DNA of 16,145 bases from Methylacidiphilum sp. (GCA_020718125.1 DYDC01000030.1:1-16145), one strand, 5' to 3'; positions 7,576 through 15,053 are shown, counted from the stretch's first letter. Notes: generated by a model not told the origin, from the sequence alone. Numbers and translations are program-made.

Positions 7576-9354
7576 TCAGAAAGCATAGAGGAAAACGAGA
7601 ATCAAAACGCCGACGACGGCGAAAGCGAGAACGAGGCTCTCCTGCACTCGTCCCCGCTGGACGAAGCGGAGCCGGCCGCCAATACCGCGCACGGTTTCCG
7701 CAATGCCGTCCACGATGCCGTCAATGACGCCGTTGTCGAAAGTCCCCGACGCGCGCGCGGTGAACATCAGCGGGATGAGTCCCGCCACGCGGTAGATTTC
7801 GCCGACGCAGGTGTCCACAAACTGGATCGGCTTTTGCGCCAGCCAGAGGACGGCGCGGCCGCCCATGCGGTAGGGCCAGTCCAGGTCGAGGCTGATGGTC
7901 GGCTCCGGCACCAGTTTCTTGATGAGCAGGAAGAAGCCGACGGCGGTGAAGAGCAAAACCTGCAGCGTCTCGGACACGTGATACGCGGTGTAAGGATGAT
8001 AGTCCGTCGGATACGGCAGCATCTGGTAGAGGTAGGGCGTGTAGCAACCGATGAAGATGCAGAGCGCCGACGCGATCATCATGGCCGCGTTCATATTCCA
8101 CGGCGGCTCGGCGGCGCGCGCCCAGGTTTCCGGCTTGCAGTTGTTTTTCCCGAACCAGATGAAGTAGGGCACCTTCAGGCCGGTGTGCAGGAACGTGCCG
8201 ACCGACGCGAGCATCAGGAGGAACGCGGCCCACAGCTTGTGCTCCTCGAAACCCGCCGCGACGATCATGGACTTGCTGACGAAGCCGCTGAAAAGCGGGA
8301 AGGCCGAGATCGAGAGGCCGCCGATGAGCGTGAACACAAACGTCCACGGCATCTTCTTCCACAGGCCGCCCAGTTCGGTGAACTTGCTCTGGCCGGTCAT
8401 GTGGAGCACCGCGCCGCAACCCATGAAGAGCAAGCCCTTGTAGAGGATGTGGGCGAACGCGTGGGCGCACGCGCCGTTGATGGCCATCTGCGTGCCGAGG
8501 CCAACGCCGGCCACCATGTAGCCGACCTGGCTGATGATGTGGTAGGCCAGCAGCCGGCGGCAGTCGTTCTCCAACACGGCATACACCACGCCATAGAGCG
8601 CCATGATCACGCCCAGCACCACGAGGAGGTCCATGCCCGCAAACCCGCGGCAGAGCGCATAGACCGCCGTCTTGGTCGTGAACGCGCTGAGGAACACCGA
8701 GCCGTTGAACGTGCCTTCGCCGTAGGCGTCAGGCAGCCACGCGTGGAGCGGCGGCACGGCGGCGTTCAGGATGAAGCCGGCGAGGATGAGATACGTCGCC
8801 ACCGTGGGATGATGGACATCGAAGGCAACGAACGCCCAACTGCCAGTCGCCTTGCAGTGGAGCACGATGCCGGCCAGCAGCGCCACGCCGCCGGCGATGT
8901 GCACGAGCAGGTAGCGGTAGCCGGCCGCAAGCGATTCGGGCCGGCGGCGGAACCAGACGAGAAAGACCGACGAGAACGCCATCAGTTCCCAGAACAGGAA
9001 GAGCGTCAGGAAATCCCCCGCGAAGATGACGCCGAGCGATCCCGCCACGTAGAACCAGGATGCGATGTGCTGGCCGTCTTCCTTGACGTGCAGGCCGTAG
9101 AGCGTGCCGATGATGCACGTCAGGCCCATGATGTAGCCGAAGATGGCGCTGAGCGCGTCCACCCGGCCGAAGACGAGCACCCATTCGAGGAAATGCACCT
9201 CGCCGAACGTGCCCTTCGCCAAGGCGATGGTGCGCGCGAACGCCAGGATCGGGATGAGCAGCAGCCAGCCCTTTTTCAGGCGCGCGGGCACCGCCGGCAG
9301 CAGCAAGCCGCCGATAATCAGGATCAGCGCGGGATGGAGCCAGAAGCTACTCAT
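7576..9354 (-). CDS. Second antiporter-like subunit (MrpD/NuoL type, 592 aa) with NuoL-like lateral-helix tail
   Basis: This is a proton-conducting membrane subunit of the NuoL/MrpD superfamily. It shows TM5 Glu123 (FLFWELMAFSS), TM8 Lys228 (SAFTTKTAVYAL), a TM12 Lys361 (FSGFVSKSM) and the motif PPLHAWLPDAY. The TM7 position, normally Lys, is Asn197 (GFILNAAVPPLH). After a helix at about 458-480 comes a stretch of ~88 residues, then a final helix (about 570-592). The stretch ending FDNGVIDGIVDGIAETVRGI resembles the lateral amphipathic helix of NuoL. It thus probably replaces NuoL at the tip of the membrane arm. It would be annotated by many as Na+/H+ antiporter subunit D. The frame extends 63 codons upstream, but ATG 9354 is preferred because of the strong GGGAGGA site before it and the overlapping 86-residue gene. 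Whether it carries H+ or Na+ cannot be read from the sequence. Confidence 0.85.
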   Translation of the reverse strand: MSSFWLHPALILIIGGLLLPAVPARLKKGWLLLIPILAFARTIALAKGTFGEVHFLEWVLVFGRVDALSAIFGYIMGLTCIIGTLYGLHVKEDGQHIASWFYVAGSLGVIFAGDFLTLFLFWELMAFSSVFLVWFRRRPESLAAGYRYLLVHIAGGVALLAGIVLHCKATGSWAFVAFDVHHPTVATYLILAGFILNAAVPPLHAWLPDAYGEGTFNGSVFLSAFTTKTAVYALCRGFAGMDLLVVLGVIMALYGVVYAVLENDCRRLLAYHIISQVGYMVAGVGLGTQMAINGACAHAFAHILYKGLLFMGCGAVLHMTGQSKFTELGGLWKKMPWTFVFTLIGGLSISAFPLFSGFVSKSMIVAAGFEEHKLWAAFLLMLASVGTFLHTGLKVPYFIWFGKNNCKPETWARAAEPPWNMNAAMMIASALCIFIGCYTPYLYQMLPYPTDYHPYTAYHVSETLQVLLFTAVGFFLLIKKLVPEPTISLDLDWPYRMGGRAVLWLAQKPIQFVDTCVGEIYRVAGLIPLMFTARASGTFDNGVIDGIVDGIAETVRGIGGRLRFVQRGRVQESLVLAFAVVGVLILVFLYAF

Positions 9355-9607
9355 CGTAGTAGTCCTCCCGTTGCATGATGCCGGCGTGGCCAAACCACTT
9401 GGACAGGATGATGAGCAGGGCGCAGCCGATGAACCCGAACACCGCCCAGAACGCGGGGAAGTGCTCCGCCTTTGTGTGCGCGTGCTCCTTGTCCACGATG
9501 GCCGGGATCGCATCCAGCAGCACCAGGATCGCGAGCAGCACAAGGCAGACGCGAACCACCGTCTTCAGGTGGTTTCGGAGGGATTCGATGAGTTGGGCAA
9601 GTTTCAT
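9347..9607 (-). CDS. Small two-helix membrane protein (86 aa) between the two MrpD-like genes
   Basis: The protein begins MKLAQLIESLRNHLKTVVRV and has two hydrophobic helices (about 16-38 and 51-69). A polar, His-rich loop (DKEHAHTKAEH) separates them, and an acidic C-terminus ends REDYYDE. The start ATG overlaps the stop of the upstream MrpD-like gene (ATGA), and its stop overlaps the start of the next antiporter gene by 8 bases, so the three are translationally coupled. A longer frame starts at 9871 but overlaps the antiporter gene deeply and is rejected. I recall small proteins ending in a similar EDYYD motif next to paired MrpD-like genes in other bacteria. That would make it an accessory subunit of the module, but I cannot name a family or function. 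Confidence 0.8.
   Translation of the reverse strand: MKLAQLIESLRNHLKTVVRVCLVLLAILVLLDAIPAIVDKEHAHTKAEHFPAFWAVFGFIGCALLIILSKWFGHAGIMQREDYYDE
9363..9369 (-). promoter_or_regulatory. Strong ribosome binding site fixing the start of the second antiporter gene
   Basis: GGGAGGA on the minus strand lies 8 bases before ATG 9354. It decides the start against an in-frame upstream ATG at 9543 that would add 63 Ser- and Arg-rich residues, overlapping the 86-residue gene in another frame. Confidence 0.75.
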
Positions 9608-11079
9608 GGCACGACCGCGCGGGCGAATTGCATGAAGAAGTCGGGATAGAGGCCGATGACGACGGAGATGATGGCGCAGATGCTGATCGGGACCACCATC
9701 GCGGGATGGGCTTCCTTGAAACCGTGATGAGTGTCTTCCTCGGACGGTTTCCCGAAGAACGCTTGATAGACCACCGGCGCGAAATAGGCCGCGTTGAGCA
9801 GCGTGCTGACCACCAGCACGACCATGATGCCGATGGAGCCGGCGTCCAGCGCGCCGAGCAGCAGATACCATTTGCTGATGAAACCGCCGACGGGCGGCGC
9901 GCCGATCATGCTCAGCGACGCGATGGCGAACGCGCCAAACGTGAATGGCATGGCCCGGCCCAGGCCGCTCATTTCCGAGATGTTCTTTTTGTGCGTGGCC
10001 ACGTAGATCGCGCCGGCGCAGAAGAACAGTGTGATCTTCGAGAACGCGTGGTTGGCGATATGGATCAGGCCGCCTTCGATGGCCGCGGGCGTCAACAGCG
10101 CGACGCCGAGGATGACGTAGGAAAGCTGGCTCACCGTCGAGTAGGCCAGTCGCAACTTCAGGTTGTCCTTGCCAAGCGCGATGATGGACGCGCCGAGGAT
10201 GGTGAAGGAAACGAAGTAGGCCGTCGGCAGGCCGAGGTTGAGGGCGTCCATGCGCTCGACGCCGAAGACGTAGAGCATCACGCGGACGGTGGAGAACACG
10301 CCGACCTTGACGACCGCGACGGCGTGCAGCAGCGCGCTCACGGGCGTCGGCGCGACCATCGCGCCGGGCAGCCAGTGGTGCAGCGGCATGATGCCGTTCT
10401 TGGCAAAGCCCAGGAGGCAGCAGACGTAGAGCGCGGTGACGATGCCGCGATGCACGTCCGGCGGAATGATGCCGGTGCGGATGTTGCCGGCGAAGTCGAG
10501 GTTGCCGTTCAGGACGTAAATCAGGACCATCGCCGGCAGCACAAGCCCCTTGGCGGTCGCGGTCAGATAGACCAGATACTTCTTCCCGCCCTCGTAACCT
10601 TCCTCATCCTGATGATGGGCGACCAGCGGATAGGTGGTCACGCTGACGATTTCGTAGAAGAGATAGAGCGTGAGGAGATTGTCCGAGAACGCGCACCCGA
10701 TCGCGCCGAACAGGGCGAGGGCAAAGCAGGTGTTGAAGCGCGTCTGGGCGTGCTCCTTCAGGCCGCGCATGTAGCCTGCGGAGTAGAAGACCGTGACGAT
10801 CCACAGGAACGAGGCCGCCACGGCGAAGATCATGGACAGCGCATCGGCGCGCAGCGAGACGCTCAGTCCCGGCAGCAGATCAAACACCATGAAACGCAGC
10901 GTCCTGCCGGCGCGGATGTCGGGAACCAGCGAGACCGTGATGCCGAAGAGCGTCACGGCGGCGAGGAAGGAGCAGGCCTCGCGCAGATTGGGGCGTTTGC
11001 CGGCGGCCATGACCAGCCCCGCGCCGATGAGCGGCGCGAGGATTGCCAGGAGCAATCGGATGTCGTGGACGGGTTCCAT
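9604..11079 (-). CDS. First antiporter-like subunit (MrpD type, 491 aa) in the nuoL position
   Basis: This is a polytopic membrane protein of the NuoL/NuoM/MrpD superfamily, closest in style to the D subunit of monovalent cation/H+ antiporters. It keeps all key charged residues: TM5 Glu143 (LYLFYEIVSVTTYPLV), TM7 Lys227 (GFAKNGIMPLHHWLPGAM), TM8 Lys258 (VAVVKVGVFS) and TM12 Lys403 (PPVGGFISKWYLL). It ends directly after the last core helix, without the C-terminal lateral helix of NuoL, as MrpD does. It begins 3 bases after nuoK, exactly where nuoL is expected, and overlaps the next small gene by 4 bases. No mrpA, B, C, E, F or G genes accompany it, so it is better seen as a complex I membrane-arm subunit than as part of an Mrp antiporter. 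That assignment is inference from the operon. Confidence 0.88.
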   Translation of the reverse strand: MEPVHDIRLLLAILAPLIGAGLVMAAGKRPNLREACSFLAAVTLFGITVSLVPDIRAGRTLRFMVFDLLPGLSVSLRADALSMIFAVAASFLWIVTVFYSAGYMRGLKEHAQTRFNTCFALALFGAIGCAFSDNLLTLYLFYEIVSVTTYPLVAHHQDEEGYEGGKKYLVYLTATAKGLVLPAMVLIYVLNGNLDFAGNIRTGIIPPDVHRGIVTALYVCCLLGFAKNGIMPLHHWLPGAMVAPTPVSALLHAVAVVKVGVFSTVRVMLYVFGVERMDALNLGLPTAYFVSFTILGASIIALGKDNLKLRLAYSTVSQLSYVILGVALLTPAAIEGGLIHIANHAFSKITLFFCAGAIYVATHKKNISEMSGLGRAMPFTFGAFAIASLSMIGAPPVGGFISKWYLLLGALDAGSIGIMVVLVVSTLLNAAYFAPVVYQAFFGKPSEEDTHHGFKEAHPAMVVPISICAIISVVIGLYPDFFMQFARAVVP

Positions 11080-11082
11080 GGG

Positions 11083-11409
11083 CTAGCCGGTCAGTTCGGA
11101 AAGCTCCTTGGTTTTCACGGAGCGATAGTTGCGATAGACGGCGATGATGATGCTGAGCGCGACGGCGACTTCGGCGGCAGCGAGACCCATGATAAACAGG
11201 ACGAAAATCTGTCCGGTGGTCGGGTCCGGCGCCGTGAAGCGGTTGAAGGTCATCAGATTGAGCATGGCCGCGGCGAAAATCAGCTCTCCAGAGATCAACA
11301 TGCCGACCAGGGTGCGCCGCCGGATCAGGCCGAAGATGCCCACGGCCAGCAGGAATGCCGCGAGGATCAGGAAGACGGCCGGCTGTTCGTAGGAGCGCAG
11401 GAGCGTCAT
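11083..11409 (-). CDS. nuoK: NADH-quinone oxidoreductase subunit K
   Basis: This 108-residue protein with three hydrophobic helices is typical of NuoK (MrpC-like), which sits between NuoJ and the antiporter-like subunits in the membrane arm. The two functionally important Glu residues of the family are present: Glu42 (ISGELIFAAAML) and Glu80 (GLAAAEVAVAL). Motif TTGQIFVLFIMGLAAAE is diagnostic. The start ATG at 11409 overlaps the nuoJ stop as ATGA and is preceded by GGGAGGG (11417-11423) at a spacing of 7 bases, which supports this start. The gene ends 3 bases before the first MrpD-like gene. Confidence 0.95.
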   Translation of the reverse strand: MTLLRSYEQPAVFLILAAFLLAVGIFGLIRRRTLVGMLISGELIFAAAMLNLMTFNRFTAPDPTTGQIFVLFIMGLAAAEVAVALSIIIAVYRNYRSVKTKELSELTG

Positions 11410-11939
11410 GCCTTTGCCCTCCCGGAGCGGGCGACCACGAGCGCGCCCATGATGGCCACCAGTAACAACAGCGAGATGAGTTCGAAAGCCATGCTGTAAG
11501 TGGTCAGCAGCGAGATGCCGATGGCCTTCACGGAGCCGTCAGTGACCCGTGCGGCCGGCGGAGTCCAGTGCCCTTGAGCGCCCAGCCGCCACAGGCTCCA
11601 GAAAATCAAGGCGCTCACCGCCAGCGCAAGCCCTCCCCACAACACGGTCCGGCTGCTCCTCGCTTCCGGGGCCGGCTCGTCGGGTTCGGCGAGCATGATG
11701 GCAAACACGATGGTCACGCAGACCGCGCCGACGTAGATGAGGATTTCCATGAGGGCGAGGAACGGGCTGCCGAGGAAATAGAAAAGCCCGGCCAGCCCGA
11801 TGGAGCACAGTGCCAGACCGGCCACGCTGCGGATGATGCGCGTGCTGAGCGCCGCGATGAGCGCGCCCGCGGCGGTCGTCGCGACGGCCAGGAGGAAGAC
11901 GCCTCCCACAATGAAATCAGACGCCGGGAATGGAATCAT
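11406..11939 (-). CDS. nuoJ: NADH-quinone oxidoreductase subunit J
   Basis: This 177-residue membrane protein has five predicted helices. The conserved TM3 segment FLALMEILIYVGAVCVTIVF contains the Tyr-Val-Gly region associated in the family with a pi-bulge important for coupling. Glu replaces the more usual Gln before ILIYVGAV. A linker between TM3 and TM4 is rich in acidic and small residues (AEPDEPAPEARSS). It belongs to the proximal membrane arm, next to NuoA, H and K. It overlaps both neighbours by 4 bases (nuoI upstream and nuoK downstream). AGGGAGG at 11947-11953, 7 bases before ATG 11939, confirms the start. Confidence 0.93.
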   Translation of the reverse strand: MIPFPASDFIVGGVFLLAVATTAAGALIAALSTRIIRSVAGLALCSIGLAGLFYFLGSPFLALMEILIYVGAVCVTIVFAIMLAEPDEPAPEARSSRTVLWGGLALAVSALIFWSLWRLGAQGHWTPPAARVTDGSVKAIGISLLTTYSMAFELISLLLLVAIMGALVVARSGRAKA

Positions 11940-12430
11940 TTGCCTGCCTCCCTGGTGTCTTTGGTGTCTGGCTGTCCTGTCTTTGCCTGGTCTGCTTCCA
12001 GCCGTTTGAACAAATCCATGATGAGTTCTTCCTTGCTGGTCGTGGCCAGGTTGTAGTCCTTGGAGAAACGGATCGCGTTGCTCTTGCAGGCTTCAACGCA
12101 CGAGCCGCAGAGACTGCACTTGGTGAAGTCGAGTTTGTATTCCGACACCGACTTGCGCTTCTCGCCTTCCAGCTTCACGCCTTCGACGGTGATGCAATCG
12201 CTGGGGCAGGCCTTTTCGCAGAGTTTGCAGGCAAAACAGAGCGGCTTGCCCGTCTTCTCGTCGCGCACCAACTCGATGTGGCCGCGGAACCGCGGCGCCA
12301 TCTTCAAGGACTCGTGCGGGTAGTGCACCGTCACGGTGGGCTTGAAGAACTGGCCCAGCGTGATGCGCATGCCGGCAACCAGGCTGTGAAGCCCGCGGAC
12401 GATTTCCTTGATGGAGACTTTTGGCCTCAT
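11936..12430 (-). CDS. nuoI: NADH-quinone oxidoreductase subunit I, 2x[4Fe-4S] ferredoxin-like
   Basis: NuoI carries clusters N6a and N6b, relaying electrons toward NuoB. It has 164 residues with two ferredoxin motifs: Cys65, 68, 71 and 75 (CFACKLCEKACP) and Cys105, 108, 111 and 115 (CSLCGSCVEACK). The second motif ends with Lys116 where Pro is usual. The N-terminal stretch (HYPHESLKMAPRFRGHIEL) matches the NuoI family. With nuoE, F and G missing from the operon, these clusters are the likely electron entry point from a soluble donor such as ferredoxin, which is inference. The gene overlaps the nuoH stop as ATGA and the nuoJ start as ATGA. The C-terminal tail is charged and low in complexity. 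Confidence 0.94.
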   Translation of the reverse strand: MRPKVSIKEIVRGLHSLVAGMRITLGQFFKPTVTVHYPHESLKMAPRFRGHIELVRDEKTGKPLCFACKLCEKACPSDCITVEGVKLEGEKRKSVSEYKLDFTKCSLCGSCVEACKSNAIRFSKDYNLATTSKEELIMDLFKRLEADQAKTGQPDTKDTREAGK

Positions 12431-13416
12431 GTCAACTTGAGCAGGATGCAGGTCAGGACCAGCGTGACCATCGAGATCGGGATCAGGATTTTCCAGGAGA
12501 GGTTGAGCAGGCTGTAGAACTGGGTGCGGGGAAAGGTCCAGCGCACCCAGATTACGGTGAAGACCAGCGCATACATTTTCAGGAGAAACCAGATGACGCC
12601 GGACCCGACGCCGAAGGGGCTTTGCCAGCCGCCCAGGAACAGCACGGTCGCCAGCGAACAGCCCACGACGATGTTGGCGTATTCGGCCATGAAGAACACG
12701 CCGAACCCCATGCCGGCATACTCGGTGAACGCGCCGGCCACCAGCTCGCTCTCGGCCTCGGCCATGTCGAACGGCGCGCGGTTGGTCTCCGCCAGCATGC
12801 AGATGAAAAAGATGATGAACGTCACCGGCATCAGGGGATTCACGTCGAGCCGGAAGAGGTTCCAGTGCCAGAACCAGCCGGCCTGCTGCTGGACGATCTC
12901 GTTCAGGTTCATCGTGCCGGTCACCATCAGCAGCGTGATGACGACCAGCAGCATCGGGATTTCGTAGGCAACGTCCTGCGACACGACCCGCGCGGCGGAG
13001 ATGATGGCGTATTTGTTGCGCGAGGCCCAGCCGCCCATCATGATCGCCATCACGTTGATCGCACCGAAGGCAAACACAAACACCAAGCCGACGTTGATGT
13101 CCCGGCCCACTAGCGTCTCGCTGAATGGGATCACCGCCAGGGTCATCATGGCAGGCGCCATGACCAACAGTGGCGCCACACGGAACAAGATGGGATCAGC
13201 GCCGGGCGGGACGATGACCTGTTTGGAGATCAGCTTGATGCCGTCGGCAACAGGCTGCAACAAACCAGCCCAGCCCACTTCGGTGGGGCCGGGGCGCCGC
13301 TGAAACCGGCCGGCGCCTTTCCGTTCCGCCCACACCAGATAGGCGGCATTGACGGCAACAAAAGCCATCATGCCCAGCAGGAAGGCGAGCAGTCGTATGG
13401 GTTCCGGGAAGTCCAT
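12427..13416 (-). CDS. nuoH: NADH-quinone oxidoreductase subunit H
   Basis: NuoH anchors the peripheral arm and forms much of the quinone-binding chamber. It has 329 residues and about eight helices. Diagnostic segments are AERKGAGRFQRRPGPTEVGW (about 30-49), GLLQPVADGIKLISKQ (51-66) and the acidic loop LAETNRAPFDMAEAESELVA (208-227) followed by GAFTEYAGMGFGVFFMAEYAN. The loop GPTEVG replaces the commoner GPNRVG, a basic-to-acidic change at one position near the quinone site. The gene begins 6 bases after the nuoD stop and overlaps nuoI by 4 bases. It directly follows nuoD because nuoE, F and G are absent. Confidence 0.96.
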   Translation of the reverse strand: MDFPEPIRLLAFLLGMMAFVAVNAAYLVWAERKGAGRFQRRPGPTEVGWAGLLQPVADGIKLISKQVIVPPGADPILFRVAPLLVMAPAMMTLAVIPFSETLVGRDINVGLVFVFAFGAINVMAIMMGGWASRNKYAIISAARVVSQDVAYEIPMLLVVITLLMVTGTMNLNEIVQQQAGWFWHWNLFRLDVNPLMPVTFIIFFICMLAETNRAPFDMAEAESELVAGAFTEYAGMGFGVFFMAEYANIVVGCSLATVLFLGGWQSPFGVGSGVIWFLLKMYALVFTVIWVRWTFPRTQFYSLLNLSWKILIPISMVTLVLTCILLKLT

Positions 13417-13422
13417 GCTGTT

Positions 13423-14553
13423 CTAGCGGTCAATGTCGGGAATCACCAGGTCGAGGCTGCCCAGCAACGCCAGGGCGTCGGGCAGCATCATGCCTGCGCT
13501 GGCCTCTTCAAAGAGGCTGAGGTTGCAGAAACACGGCGTGCGCAACCGGACACGATACGGGATTTCCTTGTTGTCGCTGATGATCCGCACGAGGAACCGG
13601 CCCCGCGCCGCTTCCACCGCGAAACAACAATCGCCGGCTGGCGGCTTCAGGACGCGCGGCACGTTGCCACCCATCACGGGGCCGTCGGGCAGCTTGTCCA
13701 ATCCCTGCTCGATGATGCGGAGGCTCTGCTCGATCTCTTCCATGCGCACCCGGTATCGCGCCATGCAGTCGCCTTCCGGAAACGCCGGGATGTCGAAGTT
13801 CAGATCCCGATAGACGGAGTAAGGCTCGACCTTCCGCACATCGTAGGCGACGCCCGCGCCGCGAATGACGGGGCCGGTCGCACCGTATTTGCGGCACATC
13901 TCCCTGCCGATGTAGCCGATGCCGACCAGTCGCCGGCGCAGGATGACGTTCTCCGTGACGAGCGTGTGATACATCTTCAGCCGGGGACGCATGCCGGCGA
14001 CGAACTCACGGACGCCGCGGATGAAGTCCGCGTCAATGTCATTACAGACGCCGCCGAAACGGTAGTAACAGTAGGTCAGGCGCGAGCCGGTGATGGCCTC
14101 CAGCAGGTCGAGGATTTTCTCCCGGTCGTCGAACGCGTAAAGCAGCGGCGTGAATCCGCCGAGGTCCAGCAGAAACGCGCCGAACCAGACCAGGTGGCTG
14201 GAGATGCGGTTCAACTCGGAGGTGATGACGCGGATGTATTCCGCCCGCGGCGGCACCTCGATCTTGGCGGCCCGCTCCACCGCCGCCACGTAAGCGTGGT
14301 TGTAGGCCATGGCCGCGAGGTAATCAATCCGACCGGTGTTGGGCAGGAACTGCGCCCACGTCCGGTTCTCGCCCATCTTCTCGTGCATCCGATGGATGTA
14401 GCCGCAGACCGGCTCGGCGCGCGCGACGTATTCGCCGTCCATCGTCATCTTCAGCCGCAGCACGCCGTGCGTGGCCGGATGCTGCGGGCCGACGTTGAGG
14501 ACAAACGTCTCCTGCGGCTTGTCGGAGGCCGGGATGACTTCCGAGGCGCTCAC
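13423..14553 (-). CDS. nuoD: NADH-quinone oxidoreductase subunit D, compact form (376 aa)
   Basis: NuoD is the 49 kDa-type subunit that with NuoB and NuoH forms the quinone-reduction site. GPQHPATHG holds the conserved His residues (His25 and His29). Tyr78 in GRIDYL aligns with the quinone-binding Tyr (Thermus Tyr87), and Asp130 in LLDLGG is also kept. The ~25-residue stretch containing the usual ALIxHFK helix is missing between PRVLKPPAGD (about 299-308) and FAVEAARGR. Several Cys residues (309, 310, 341 and 343) lie in this altered C-terminal region. It lacks the CxxC pairs of NiFe hydrogenases, so it is a quinone oxidoreductase subunit and not a hydrogenase. The start is GTG 14553, overlapping the nuoC stop as GTGA. 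A longer frame upstream to 14811 lies within nuoC and is rejected. Confidence 0.93.
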   Translation of the reverse strand: MSASEVIPASDKPQETFVLNVGPQHPATHGVLRLKMTMDGEYVARAEPVCGYIHRMHEKMGENRTWAQFLPNTGRIDYLAAMAYNHAYVAAVERAAKIEVPPRAEYIRVITSELNRISSHLVWFGAFLLDLGGFTPLLYAFDDREKILDLLEAITGSRLTYCYYRFGGVCNDIDADFIRGVREFVAGMRPRLKMYHTLVTENVILRRRLVGIGYIGREMCRKYGATGPVIRGAGVAYDVRKVEPYSVYRDLNFDIPAFPEGDCMARYRVRMEEIEQSLRIIEQGLDKLPDGPVMGGNVPRVLKPPAGDCCFAVEAARGRFLVRIISDNKEIPYRVRLRTPCFCNLSLFEEASAGMMLPDALALLGSLDLVIPDIDR

Positions 14554-15053
14554 GCGACGAAATCCTTTCGGAGCGGGTGATAGGTCGCGTCTTCCGGCAG
14601 CAGCAGCGGCGTCAGGTTGGGATGGCCGGCAAACACAATGCCGAAGAACTCGTGCGTCTCGCGCTCGTGCCAGTTCGCGCCCGGAAAGACTGCTGATATG
14701 GTCGGAATCTCCGGCTGGCTGCGCGGAACGCGCGCCCGCACAACGACACGCCAGGAGTTGTCCGGATGAAAATAATCGTAAACGACCTCCATCTCGTTCT
14801 CGGCAATCCAATCCACGCCGGTGACCGCATCCATTGCGAAGCCGTTCCGGTCGAGCAGCGATGCGGCGTCCACCACCTGGGCCGGCTGCACACGGACATC
14901 CAGGTGGAAACCCTTGGCGGCAAAATCCACCGTTTGAATCGGATTCACTGGAGCCGGGACGACCGCGCCCGCTGCCGGTGACGTGGGGGGCGGCGTGTCC
15001 TGCGAGGCCAACGCGCTGAACGGGTCCGCGAGTTCTTGGAGGGAGTGAATCAC
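14550..15053 (-). CDS. nuoC: NADH-quinone oxidoreductase subunit C
   Basis: This is the 30 kDa-type peripheral subunit, which packs against NuoD. It has 167 residues from a GTG start at 15053 that overlaps the nuoB stop as GTGA. The signature WHERETHEFFGIVFAGHPNL (about 128-147) and the ending YHPLRKDF are diagnostic. The N-terminal ~40 residues are Pro- and Ala-rich (PPPTSPAAGAVVPAPVNP) and look like a disordered extension before the conserved fold. An in-frame ATG at 15242 would lie deep inside nuoB, so the GTG is preferred. NuoC and NuoD are separate genes here, not fused as in E. coli. Confidence 0.92.
   Translation of the reverse strand: MIHSLQELADPFSALASQDTPPPTSPAAGAVVPAPVNPIQTVDFAAKGFHLDVRVQPAQVVDAASLLDRNGFAMDAVTGVDWIAENEMEVVYDYFHPDNSWRVVVRARVPRSQPEIPTISAVFPGANWHERETHEFFGIVFAGHPNLTPLLLPEDATYHPLRKDFVA

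Noticed and set aside
9604..11079. Interpretation of the MrpD-like genes as an independent Mrp Na+/H+ antiporter operon
   Set aside because: No MrpA, B, C, E, F or G partners are present. The genes are fused by overlaps into a complex I operon exactly at the nuoL position.
5725..11499. Several plus-strand frames of 560-620 codons opposite nuoM and the antiporter genes
   Set aside because: They are His-, Arg-, Glu- and Asp-rich low-complexity translations opposite well-conserved membrane proteins. They are reading shadows, not genes.
13423..14553. Reading the cysteine-rich NuoD as a group 4 NiFe hydrogenase large subunit
   Set aside because: The N-terminal and C-terminal CxxC pairs that bind the NiFe centre are absent. 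The quinone-site residues and a full NuoABCDHIJK set are present.
14554..14811. N-terminal extension of NuoD from an upstream in-frame ATG
   Set aside because: The extra 86 residues lie wholly within nuoC in another frame and are Arg- and Ala-rich without similarity. The GTGA overlap gives a better start.
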